A stretch of 64,000 nt of DNA from a candidate division CSSED10-310 bacterium (lineage in GTDB: Bacteria > CSSED10-310 > JAFGJC01), in NCBI GenBank assembly GCA_016927905.1, contig JAFGLW010000016.1, forward strand, positions 92,379-156,378, in the 5' to 3' direction. The translations under genes were made by a program, and so were the position numbers. The notes beneath the pieces are model-generated. The model had not been told where the DNA came from. It was given only the letters and a program-made list of their open reading frames with translations, and did no database searches. Position 1 is the first letter of the stretch, and every line of letters starts with the position of its first letter. Below are positions 48,032 to 56,338 of this stretch, one piece after another.

Positions 48032-49465
48032 TCAAGGTTTCACAAAGTAGATCCGACCCTGATGCCGGTATTCGAGATAGCCATGTTCCAGAAGCAGTTC
48101 GTTGACCTCGGACATCACATTCCGGTTCTCCGGAGTGAGATCCAGGATCGCCGTCAAATATCCCGCATCGATCAGGTCCGGCGGTTCGGTTGAAAAATCG
48201 TCGAACCAGCCGCTGAACCAGCGGGTCCGGACCCGCTGTGATGAACGGGCGAAGAAGAACTGCCAGGGATGGTAAATTCCGGCTGCATCCCGGACGAACA
48301 CCGGGTGAAGCGGTGCGACGGCGACCACGGATTGACCTCGATGCACCCTGGAACAAATAAAACGGAATTGCCCGATCCGCCAGGCCGATTCGTGGACGGA
48401 AGCGCAATCGGAGATGAATGCGATCAGGGGGGGGGCTGTGAGTCCGAATACCAGCACCAGTTGGATCCATAACCGGTGCGCTGGCCGGACCGACTCGAGG
48501 ATGACCGACCACAGCCGCGGACCCTGCATGGCAACAAATACAATCCAGAGAGCCAGGTTGTATTGCCATCCGAACGGGGCGATGAAGAAGGCTGCGAAAG
48601 CCAGGAGTGAATAAATGGCAATCAGCTTGTCAAAAAGTGAACGGACCGGAAAGGACCCGGATTTAACGTTCCGGAGATTACCCAATATCCAGACCAGCAT
48701 GACCATGCCGTTCCAGGAGAGTGCCGGCAGCTTGGAATACTCGACCGAACCCAGTATCGGTTGCCGATTCAAAGCCAGCACATCCCCCACAAATGTGCTC
48801 CCCAAATTGTTCATCACCAGATAGATTGCCAGTGCCAGAGGCATCAGAGATACACCTGCCAGAAATAAAGCCGGAGACTGAAGTTCCCTTCGTTTCGACG
48901 CCCGCATCATCAACACGATCGGCACACCGATCCACAAAATGGCCGTCTTGGGAGTAAAACACGCGGATGCCCCCAGAAAAATACCCGAAGCAATCAATGC
49001 GCTCCGTTTCCCGCTGTCTGTCCATTTTTTGATGCAGACGATATGAAGCGCTACCATGAAAATCATGAATGGATCCGGACGGAGGTGATACAGAACCCAG
49101 TACACCGGAAGGGAAATACACAGAAACCAGAAATCCAGCCGGTGGATTTTGTCGAGCATCCCGGCGAGAATGATCGCAGATGCGGTCAGCACGGTCAAAA
49201 CCAGAAGTCTGGAGCAGAACACGGCGGCGATTCCCATCGGTGCGAACATCATGAGACCGCTCAGCAGAAGATGCAGAGCAGGCGGATGATTCTGAAAGAA
49301 ATCGATATGAGGTTTCTGACCGAGATGCGTCAGGTACGCACAGTGCAGATGTTCGATCTCATCTTCCCAGAGCGGGCGGACTGCGAATCCGATTCCGAAC
49401 ACCAGGATTGCAGCCCAGCACATCAGGATCTTTATTCGCCGGATATCCGGAGTTTTCGCCAGCAT
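48032..49465 (-). CDS. GT-C-fold membrane glycosyltransferase (GT39/ArnT-like)
   Basis: 477 residues, about ten membrane segments. The first periplasmic loop has WEDEIEH with the acidic pair, then FFQNHPPALH, as in lipid-sugar-dependent GT39/GT83 enzymes; a soluble domain of about 90 residues is at the C-terminus. The acceptor is unknown: protein O-mannosylation, lipid A modification or glycan assembly are possible. The start is ATG 49465, with AGAGGA 5-6 nt upstream; the ORF-track TTG is 21 nt earlier. Confidence 0.8.
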   Translation of the reverse strand: MLAKTPDIRRIKILMCWAAILVFGIGFAVRPLWEDEIEHLHCAYLTHLGQKPHIDFFQNHPPALHLLLSGLMMFAPMGIAAVFCSRLLVLTVLTASAIILAGMLDKIHRLDFWFLCISLPVYWVLYHLRPDPFMIFMVALHIVCIKKWTDSGKRSALIASGIFLGASACFTPKTAILWIGVPIVLMMRASKRRELQSPALFLAGVSLMPLALAIYLVMNNLGSTFVGDVLALNRQPILGSVEYSKLPALSWNGMVMLVWILGNLRNVKSGSFPVRSLFDKLIAIYSLLAFAAFFIAPFGWQYNLALWIVFVAMQGPRLWSVILESVRPAHRLWIQLVLVFGLTAPPLIAFISDCASVHESAWRIGQFRFICSRVHRGQSVVAVAPLHPVFVRDAAGIYHPWQFFFARSSQRVRTRWFSGWFDDFSTEPPDLIDAGYLTAILDLTPENRNVMSEVNELLLEHGYLEYRHQGRIYFVKP

Positions 49466-49616
49466 CGGATCCTCTCCCGAACGCAAAACGGATTCGATTG
49501 TTCAGATCCAGATTATAATTTGATTTTTGCCCGCTTTGCCACTACATTTCAGAATCTTGATCCCGCCCGGTCCCCACACCGGGCGTCACACTGACAAATT
49601 GTTCAAGGAATGGAAA

Positions 49617-52600
49617 ATGAAGAGACTGGCCGGATGGATTCTGATTGTCTTGATGCTGTTTCCGATTGCCGCATTTTCGGATGATTCCGAAATATGGGAT
49701 GCCATCAAATCCTCCAAAAAAGAATTCAAGGACGATCTTGCCGTTATTGCGTTCGACCGGATATGTTCCGAATACCAAGATGACGGGTCGGCAGTTACCC
49801 GGGAGGAAATTCTGATTCATTTCCGGAAGGAATCCGCAGCAGGCGAGTACCGGACGATCAATTATGATTACAACCCGCGCACATCTCTCATCCGGTTCTT
49901 GGAAGTCAGGATCTACCGGTCGGACGGAAAAACCGTCGATCCGGTGCCTCTGGATACCGTCTTCATCGACAAGGCGCCGGCAGACCTGATCTTCTGGAAT
50001 TTCGACGTGACCGTGTGCCCGGTTCCCTATCTGCGGGAAAACGACGCTCTTTATTACAAGATCGAACGCAGAGGATTGAATCTGGCTTATTTGAATAAGG
50101 AGGAGGAAGCGGCCTGGGACCGGAATTTCATCCCGCCCCAGCCAGGGTATTTCATGGATACGGTTTATTTCCAGAGCGAGCTTCCCATCATCGAAAAATC
50201 CTACCGCATCTCCGGCCCCCGATCCAAACCGCTTCAATTCGCTATGGCCAACGGCACCATGGATGTCAGCCTGAAACTGGATGGCGACAAACTCGTATAT
50301 TTCTTCCAGGTTAAAAATCAGGAAGGTTATCATCGGGAACCGTTCGATGTGGGATTCAACGATCAGGCTTTGAAGCTGGCCATGGCCAGTCATCCCAGCT
50401 GGGAGATTAAATCTCAGTGGTCCTATCATCACAACGAACCCCAGTTCGTCATCAGCGAAGAGATGCAGCGGAAAGTGGATGAAATCACGGCTCCGGCCGA
50501 AGATGACGACGATAAGATGTTCCGCCTGCTGCACTGGGTTGCCGAGGAAATCCGGTATCTGGGACTGGATATGGGCGAAGGCGAGGGGCACAAGGTTCAT
50601 CGGACGGACGAGATATTCAAGGACCGGGTGGGTGTCTGCAAGGACAAGGCCGCGGTTCTGGTCAGCATGCTCCGGGCCGCCGGATTCGACGCATATTTCG
50701 TTATGACCCTGGCCATGGAACAGACTCTGGATATTCCCGCGGATGACCGGTTCAACCACGGCGTTGTAGCGGTGCGCAAACCGGACGAAAAATGGGTGTT
50801 CCTGGACCCCACCTGGGCGCCTCAGAACCGGCCGCTGTTCAATTATCTGGAACAGGAACAACCGGTTCTTATTGCCGCTCCGGAAGGGTGTGTATTGATG
50901 CATGTTCCCTATTCACCGCCGGAGCAGAGTCCATTTGTCGTCGACGCCAAGTCATCGTTGAATCTGGATGGTTCGGCATCCGTCTTCATGCGGATTCAGT
51001 GCGATGGATACCCCGACGGCCGTCTACGCTCATCACTCGATTATTTTTCCCGCGATATGCGGTCCCGGATATTCTGGGACATTATCGAAGACCTGAGTCC
51101 CAGAGCTGTCCTGACAGATTATTCGTTTACGGCTCCCCAGGATTTCCACACCCCCATGCAGATCGAAATCGCAGCGGACATCCCCGATGCCGCCCTGAAA
51201 ATCGGGGACGATCTCCTGTTCACACCCCTGCTTACCCGCCATATTTTCAGCGAACGCTATCAGAGTGATTACCTGCATCTTCCAACGGGAATCAAGGAGA
51301 GAAAACATGCGGTGGAACTGGCCTGCACCCGTCTGATAAAATTCCACGAAAAACTTCAAATCCCCGATGGATACCATATCGAAACGCTGCCGGATCCCGT
51401 TAAAATGGAGGGACCCACTCTGGATCTCGATTTCAATGCCTCCGCCGATTCCAGAACCGGTTATTCCTTCGATCAGACCATCCGGATCAAGCGCCGGGTC
51501 ACACCACCGGAGGATTACCCGATCCTGGCTGAAAGCATTAAAAAACTGGGAGAAATCCGGGATGTCCGGATAACCGCCCGGAAGACCGGTAATCGAACGA
51601 AAAACCCCCGATCACAAGCTCCCCGGGTCCGGGATCTGGGCGGGGCCCGTTCCCTTCCGTCTTACGGCGCAGAGGTTGAATCCGAAGCGTTTTCACTGAC
51701 GCTTGAACCGGATGGGAAAATCATCGAGTCATTTTATACCGAAGCCAGGGTTTACAATGAAAACGGTCGGGACAATTTCGCCGATCACCGGTTTATTGTA
51801 AACGATGAAACCCAGAATCTGGAAGTTCTGGAATGTACCACGACGACTCCCGGCGGAACCGTTCACACCGCTCCCGGGACCGCTGTCAACATGACCATCG
51901 ACGACGAAGCGCTTCATGCACCGGATTACCGGAATATCCGCAACGGATCGGTATCGCTGGTGGGAATCGAAACCGGATCCGTTCTGAAAACACGCGTCCG
52001 CCGGACCACAAAACCCGGCATCGAAAATCCAGTTGAACGTCGGGTGACGGTTGGGCGGAGTGTCCCGGTTGCCCGCCAAACGATCACCGTGGAACTGCCC
52101 GAATCCCATACCCTGTCCTACCGGTTATGCGGACTGGATACCACTCCCCATGTCATGACCGAATCGGGTGTGACACGATATGTCTGGACCTTCACAGATC
52201 TCCAACCGGTTGTGCCGGAATATGACACTGGATCCTACATCCGGAATCTCCCGGTGCTGATTTTCTCAACCGCTGCCGCTGGAAACTGGGAAAACAGGAT
52301 CGATCCCCTCCGGACGGATTTCTTTTCATTCGAGCCCGTTCCCGAATCCATCCGGAACCGGTGCGACATGATTCTGAAAGATGTTCACGGTCCGGCATTC
52401 CGGATTTCGGCATTGCGGGATTTCGTAGCGAACAATATCATCGGAGTTGATATCGAACCGAGACGGTTCCATTTCCGGACCCGCCCGGTCGAACGGATCC
52501 TGGAATCGGGATACGGCTATCCGATGGATCGCATGAAACTGCTGGCGGCATTGGTGCAAGCCGCCAGTGGAAGTTTCGAGTTATGTTTTTCCGGGCCGGA

Positions 52601-53444
52601 GCAATCAGGATCCGGGGACATCCCCTGCCTGACCGCCCTTACCGACCTGTTCGCCCGGATACGGATCGGGACTGAAACCGCCTATGTTTCCCTGGATGAA
52701 TCCGTCTTTTCGATCCGGGACAAATGGGATCACCTTGTCCTGGCAGTCGGGCCGGAAGGTTTTTCCTGGATCGATATGTCTCCGTGGAGAACCGCATCCA
52801 ATACCAGCCGGATGGATCTGAACCTGACCGTTACCGACGACCTGGAAGTTTCCGGATCGATCGAAGTGCGGTACGCGGGGTGCTTGAATCCATACGATTC
52901 GATCCGGATAAATACGGATAAATGGATCGACGGCCTTCTGGAAGAATTGCTGGAAAAACCGGAGATAATCCGGACCAGCATTCTGTCCCTGGCCGAACCG
53001 CCAGACGGCACCACCCATGCCATCTGCGAATTCACCGGCAAACTGGTTCATGATGAAATCGAGGAAAATCTGATCCGGATCAACTGGATAAACTGCCCCG
53101 GGGGAATCCAGGATTTCGACCTGCATCTTCCCATGACCGAAAAACGATTCAATCCGGTCCGCATAGATTATCCCTGCAGCGAATCCGTTCGAATATCCAT
53201 CACCTGTCCGGAAAAATGGAAACCGGTTGTCATGCCTGCGACAACCGGCATCCGGACAAATACCGTTCACTTCACCCGATCGGTGAAACAACTGGAACAG
53301 ACAATCACCCTGAACAAGGAATTGACATTCAGCGCCAACACAATATCTTCCGGGGAATACATGCAACTGGTCCGGGCCTGGCAAGCCCATACACTGGATT
53401 CCGAGAACAGCACCATTTTCAAAATCCCGACGTCGGATGAATAA
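49617..53444 (+). CDS. Secreted double DUF3857-transglutaminase protein
   Basis: 1276 residues with a signal peptide (1-21). First module: DUF3857 beta domain (about 55-255), then a transglutaminase-like domain with a full triad, Cys341 (GVCKDKAAVL), His381 (FNHGVVAV) and Asp397 (FLDPTW), then a beta-rich tail. Second module: DUF3857 again (about 695-880, ALTLEPDGKI-type strands) and a transglutaminase-like domain where the Cys position is Pro969 (GYPMDRMKLLAALV), so it is inactive. The order is tandem, as by duplication. It probably acts outside the cytoplasmic membrane; the substrate is unknown. ATG 49617 has AAGGA 8 nt upstream. Confidence 0.87.
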   Translation: MKRLAGWILIVLMLFPIAAFSDDSEIWDAIKSSKKEFKDDLAVIAFDRICSEYQDDGSAVTREEILIHFRKESAAGEYRTINYDYNPRTSLIRFLEVRIYRSDGKTVDPVPLDTVFIDKAPADLIFWNFDVTVCPVPYLRENDALYYKIERRGLNLAYLNKEEEAAWDRNFIPPQPGYFMDTVYFQSELPIIEKSYRISGPRSKPLQFAMANGTMDVSLKLDGDKLVYFFQVKNQEGYHREPFDVGFNDQALKLAMASHPSWEIKSQWSYHHNEPQFVISEEMQRKVDEITAPAEDDDDKMFRLLHWVAEEIRYLGLDMGEGEGHKVHRTDEIFKDRVGVCKDKAAVLVSMLRAAGFDAYFVMTLAMEQTLDIPADDRFNHGVVAVRKPDEKWVFLDPTWAPQNRPLFNYLEQEQPVLIAAPEGCVLMHVPYSPPEQSPFVVDAKSSLNLDGSASVFMRIQCDGYPDGRLRSSLDYFSRDMRSRIFWDIIEDLSPRAVLTDYSFTAPQDFHTPMQIEIAADIPDAALKIGDDLLFTPLLTRHIFSERYQSDYLHLPTGIKERKHAVELACTRLIKFHEKLQIPDGYHIETLPDPVKMEGPTLDLDFNASADSRTGYSFDQTIRIKRRVTPPEDYPILAESIKKLGEIRDVRITARKTGNRTKNPRSQAPRVRDLGGARSLPSYGAEVESEAFSLTLEPDGKIIESFYTEARVYNENGRDNFADHRFIVNDETQNLEVLECTTTTPGGTVHTAPGTAVNMTIDDEALHAPDYRNIRNGSVSLVGIETGSVLKTRVRRTTKPGIENPVERRVTVGRSVPVARQTITVELPESHTLSYRLCGLDTTPHVMTESGVTRYVWTFTDLQPVVPEYDTGSYIRNLPVLIFSTAAAGNWENRIDPLRTDFFSFEPVPESIRNRCDMILKDVHGPAFRISALRDFVANNIIGVDIEPRRFHFRTRPVERILESGYGYPMDRMKLLAALVQAASGSFELCFSGPEQSGSGDIPCLTALTDLFARIRIGTETAYVSLDESVFSIRDKWDHLVLAVGPEGFSWIDMSPWRTASNTSRMDLNLTVTDDLEVSGSIEVRYAGCLNPYDSIRINTDKWIDGLLEELLEKPEIIRTSILSLAEPPDGTTHAICEFTGKLVHDEIEENLIRINWINCPGGIQDFDLHLPMTEKRFNPVRIDYPCSESVRISITCPEKWKPVVMPATTGIRTNTVHFTRSVKQLEQTITLNKELTFSANTISSGEYMQLVRAWQAHTLDSENSTIFKIPTSDE

Positions 53445-53485
53445 CCTGCTCTGGCGTTCCAAGACGGCCTGATTCAACGTACAAG

Positions 53486-53552
53486 GCAGCGGCAGATCGC
53501 ATACCGGTCTGTTACCACCAATCGAACCATTGCATGCGATGTCTGCCGCTGC
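53486..53552. repeat. Long imperfect hairpin between convergent genes
   Basis: Left arm GCAGCGGCAGA-TCGCAT (53486-53502) pairs with ATGCGA-TG-TCTGCCGCTGC (53534-53552): 11 bp, a 2-nt bulge, then 6 bp, with a 31-nt loop. It lies between the transglutaminase gene and ssb, which converge here. It may serve as a bidirectional terminator; a T-rich stretch follows on the plus strand only after about 14 nt. Confidence 0.7.
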
Positions 53553-53563
53553 AGACTCGGTGT

Positions 53564-53905
53564 TTATTTTTCCGGATTGCCGTTCGTCGACAGGAACTCG
53601 ATGTCCCGGATCTGAATCTCCACATTTCCCCGCTTTTCACCCTCCTTGGTCTCCCAGGTATGATGCCGCAGCTGACCGCTGATTCCGACTCTCGCACCCT
53701 TATGTGTGAACTCGGAGCACAATTCCGCCAGGGGACCAAAAGCACAGCAGGTAAACCAATGGGTGATCGACTTGCGCTCCCCGTCGATCTTGCGGTATTC
53801 GTTGAACGCCAGGGGGAACGAAACCACGCTGGTGCCCGTTTCACTCGATTTCAGCTCGGGATCCGCTCCCAGTCTTCCAATGATTGTGACATTGTTGATC
53901 ATCAT
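53564..53905 (-). CDS. ssb: Short single-stranded DNA-binding protein (SsbB-like)
   Basis: About 113 residues covering one OB fold: NNVTIIGRLGADPELKSS, VSFPLAFNEYR, THWFTCCAFGPLAELC, KGARVGISGQLRHHTW. The usual disordered linker and the acidic C-terminal tip (DDDIPF) that recruits partner proteins are missing; it ends IEFLSTNGNPEK. The length equals that of the competence SSB (SsbB) of Bacillus. ATG 53905 and 53902 are in tandem behind AAAGGAG; the second has better spacing. It lies just downstream of a ComEA-like gene on the same strand. Confidence 0.9.
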   Translation of the reverse strand: MMINNVTIIGRLGADPELKSSETGTSVVSFPLAFNEYRKIDGERKSITHWFTCCAFGPLAELCSEFTHKGARVGISGQLRHHTWETKEGEKRGNVEIQIRDIEFLSTNGNPEK

Positions 53906-53939
53906 ATGTCTCCTTTCATCATCACTTCTGGCCCGATTG

Positions 53940-54266
53940 TCATTTTGCGGGACGGATTCGATAACCTCCCTCATAGGGGGTGACCGTTACGTAAGGCCGC
54001 ATTCGAGCCAGTTTTTTGCGACCGATCCCGCGCACTTTCAGTAAATCCGTTACCGATCTGAAACCGCAGCGCCGCTCCCGTTCGTGAACAATCCGGACGG
54101 CATAGGCCGGACCGATCCCGGGAATGCTCTGCAGTTCCTGAACAGAGGCATGGTTCAAATCAATCCTGGGCTTCCCGCCGGCGGCGATCATCGTGAGCAC
54201 AGCCGCTGCAAGAATGGCCTTCATCATCAGTGAACATGATGAAATCCCAATCCTGAATTTCTGCAT
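53940..54266 (-). CDS. ComEA-like helix-hairpin-helix protein
   Basis: 108 residues: an N-terminal hydrophobic segment (about 13-30, signal peptide or anchor), then a tandem helix-hairpin-helix domain (IDLNHASVQELQSIPGIGPAYAVRIVHERER and DLLKVRGIGRKKLARMRPYV). ComEA binds DNA during uptake in natural transformation, but secreted HhH proteins of this size occur also in bacteria not known to be competent. ATG 54266 has GGGAGG 8 nt upstream. Confidence 0.88.
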   Translation of the reverse strand: MQKFRIGISSCSLMMKAILAAAVLTMIAAGGKPRIDLNHASVQELQSIPGIGPAYAVRIVHERERRCGFRSVTDLLKVRGIGRKKLARMRPYVTVTPYEGGYRIRPAK

Positions 54267-54912
54267 ACCCGAAACCTCCCGTCGTATGATTCCGGCTTAT
54301 GACAGGGCAAAGGGCATGCCATGAAAGAGGTAATTGGGTTATTTCATTGTTTTCATTGAATAATCTTTGCTTGGACAATCGGGTTGTCCTGCCGGGAGAT
54401 TCATGCTGCCGTCAACCGGAGTTGCCGGATCATCGATCGTCGAACTTAAGGGAAATAATTTAATGATAGTATGTTGAACGATAAATCGGAGCTTCGAAAT
54501 ACCGGTTGACTCGTCGCACCGCTCCAGCGGCACGGATTATTACAAATACATTCGAATACGCAGCCATACCTGCCCATTCCCCCGCATGGGTGTAGCTGTA
54601 AACATCTGTTGACGCCTCGGACGGGAATGAACCCAAGACATCACCTTGGAAAACCTTCGCATTACAAAGCGGAAAATCAGTATTCCGCTTGTTTGATCTG
54701 CAATGATTCGTCGATTTGAAATCTCCGGCAGATTACACATACCGTTTTTAAAATCGATCTACGCATTGGCACAGGATGTGCAGTTCCTGCGGAGCGAAAT
54801 CGCCGGACGAATTCAAATTTCCATCTGATCCAACCTCAACCCGGAATGGTTTCATTCGGGGATATTTGAATGGATGGCCCGCAGCGGGTTTTCCATGTGG
54901 AAGGAGTGTGTC
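54267..54912. other. 646-nt intergenic region without recognised genes
   Basis: Only short frames are present and none resembles a known protein. The region holds a perfect 8-bp inverted repeat AAGCGGAA-N8-TTCCGCTT at 54667-54690 without a following T-run, and a small CCGCT-CC-AGCGG repeat near 54520. I see no tRNA, RNase P or other known RNA. The ComEA and TonB-C gene promoters should lie here but I cannot place them surely. Confidence 0.5.
54667..54690. repeat. Perfect inverted repeat AAGCGGAA-N8-TTCCGCTT
   Basis: Eight perfect base pairs with an 8-nt loop in the long intergenic region. It could be a regulator site or a small hairpin; no T-tract adjoins it on either strand. Confidence 0.55.
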
Positions 54913-55434
54913 ATGAATGGGTTGAATTTTCGCTGCTGCCGCTGGACGGTGTTTATAATTATCGGATGTGCAATCCACACAGGTTGTCTGGCTGTCGACT
55001 GGAGCATTCCGGTATTGTTTGAACAACCGGATCCGCCGGATTTTCCGAGATCCATGCTGAAATCCAAATCCAAAGGAACCGTGGTGATCCGTGCTGCTAT
55101 TGACTCTTCCGGCAGGGTAATCAACGCCGCCTTGATTCAGTCCAATGGTTTCGATGCACTGAACGCATTCATTGCCGAATGGGTGCTCAACTGGAAATAT
55201 CTGCCCAGGTTGGAATCGGATCGACCGGTACCGGGATTCACCGTCATCACGGTCCGGTTCGATCTTGAAACCAGGCAGTTTCAGGTTCCGGAACCAATCG
55301 ACGAAGCGTTTGTCATTCCGGACGGGCTCCTGAACATCCTCATGGATGAAGGCATTCCCAAACAGAACCGGCATGTTTTCGGGGATGTGCCCGGTGAATC
55401 GTCCAAATCAGAAATGCATCGGTTGCATGTATGA
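54913..55434 (+). CDS. TonB C-terminal-like domain protein, probable lipoprotein
   Basis: 173 residues. A short hydrophobic N-terminus with a possible lipobox (IIGC, Cys19) precedes a TonB-C fold: PDPPDFPRSML, KGTVVIRAAIDSSGRVINAALIQSNGFDALN, AEWVLNWKYLP. A full TonB would have a membrane anchor and a long Pro-rich spacer; both are lacking, so it is not a canonical energy transducer. The last 50 residues have no known features. ATG 54913 has AAGGAG 6-7 nt upstream. Confidence 0.75.
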   Translation: MNGLNFRCCRWTVFIIIGCAIHTGCLAVDWSIPVLFEQPDPPDFPRSMLKSKSKGTVVIRAAIDSSGRVINAALIQSNGFDALNAFIAEWVLNWKYLPRLESDRPVPGFTVITVRFDLETRQFQVPEPIDEAFVIPDGLLNILMDEGIPKQNRHVFGDVPGESSKSEMHRLHV

Positions 55435-55468
55435 AGGTTTTGCCCTCCGGACCGCCTGTTCAGGTCGA

Positions 55469-55498
55469 TTGCGTTGAGCTACAGGCTGAAGTTATAAT
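55469..55498 (+). promoter_or_regulatory. Possible promoter of the TauE gene
   Basis: TTGCGT (55469-55474), 18-nt spacer, perfect TATAAT (55493-55498). The -10 ends only 8 nt before the ATG at 55507, so the message would be nearly leaderless. Confidence 0.4.
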
Positions 55499-55506
55499 GG
55501 CGCTCC

Positions 55507-56313
55507 ATGGATGTAGCGGTTGTTTTCGCAAACTGGTGGAATATTCCGGTTCTGTTCGGAATCGGTTTGTTTGCCGGTGTTTGCAACGTTCTGGCAGGTG
55601 GCGGCTCGCTGGTCACCATACCCGTCTTGATTTTCATGGGACTGGATGCCGGAACCGCCAACGGAACCAACCGGGTGGCCATCGCCATCCAGAACATATT
55701 TGCCGTTGCAGGATTCCGTCACAAAGGGTTCGGCAACTGGAAATTCACGTTTCTCCTGGTTTTCCCTGCCCTGCCCGGAACCATAATGGGCGCTGTTGTT
55801 GCCAGCACGATCACAGATGCCCTGTTCAGGAAAATTCTGTCACTGGTCATGATTCTCGTTCTGGTTCTGATTCTGGTAAAAAGCTCACAACACGAACGCA
55901 TGGAAACGATTACTGAGACTGATCTGACCTGGACCCAGAAACTCTGTGCCATGATCCTGTTTCTGGGAATCGGATTTTATTCCGGATTTATCCAGGCGGG
56001 TGTCGGATTCCTGGTCATGGCAGCACTCACTCTGACAACCGGATTGGACCTGATCCGGATCAATTCGCACAAGGTTGCGGTAATCGGAATCTGCACCTGG
56101 ATCGCGGTTCTGGTATTCATACTATACGGCAAAATAATATGGTCCGCGGCATTGATTCTGTCAGCCGGCAACGCCGCCGGAGGCTGGATGGGCAGTATGG
56201 CCAGCGTGGCCGGAGGCGAGACCTGGATCAAGCGGATTCTGGTTGTGGCCGTCACGGCCATGGCATTCAAACTGAGCGGGCTGCCGGAGTTCGTTTTCGA
56301 ATTGATCAGATAA
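55507..56313 (+). CDS. TauE/SafE-family permease (sulfite/anion exporter-like)
   Basis: 268 residues with about eight membrane segments. The N-terminal repeat has FAGVCNVLAGGGSLVTIPVLIFMG and the second repeat GFYSGFIQAGVGFLVMAAL, the two TauE signatures. The family carries sulfite, sulfonates and other organic or inorganic anions. It sits beside the selenium genes selD-yedF, convergent with selD, so transport of a sulfur or selenium oxyanion can be imagined but nothing in the sequence shows it. No SD is seen before ATG 55507. Confidence 0.88.
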   Translation: MDVAVVFANWWNIPVLFGIGLFAGVCNVLAGGGSLVTIPVLIFMGLDAGTANGTNRVAIAIQNIFAVAGFRHKGFGNWKFTFLLVFPALPGTIMGAVVASTITDALFRKILSLVMILVLVLILVKSSQHERMETITETDLTWTQKLCAMILFLGIGFYSGFIQAGVGFLVMAALTLTTGLDLIRINSHKVAVIGICTWIAVLVFILYGKIIWSAALILSAGNAAGGWMGSMASVAGGETWIKRILVVAVTAMAFKLSGLPEFVFELIR

Positions 56314-56338
56314 AACGGCCGGATCTATACCGCCTTTT

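Noticed and set aside
49542-50903. 453-residue minus-strand ORF antisense to the transglutaminase gene.
   Set aside because: The plus-strand gene has signal peptide, SD and catalytic triad; the antisense frame has none.
52605-53477. 290-residue minus-strand ORF antisense to the transglutaminase gene end.
   Set aside because: Shadow frame without recognisable features.
54748-55374. 208-residue minus-strand ORF.
   Set aside because: Antisense to the TonB-C protein, which has an SD and a recognisable fold.
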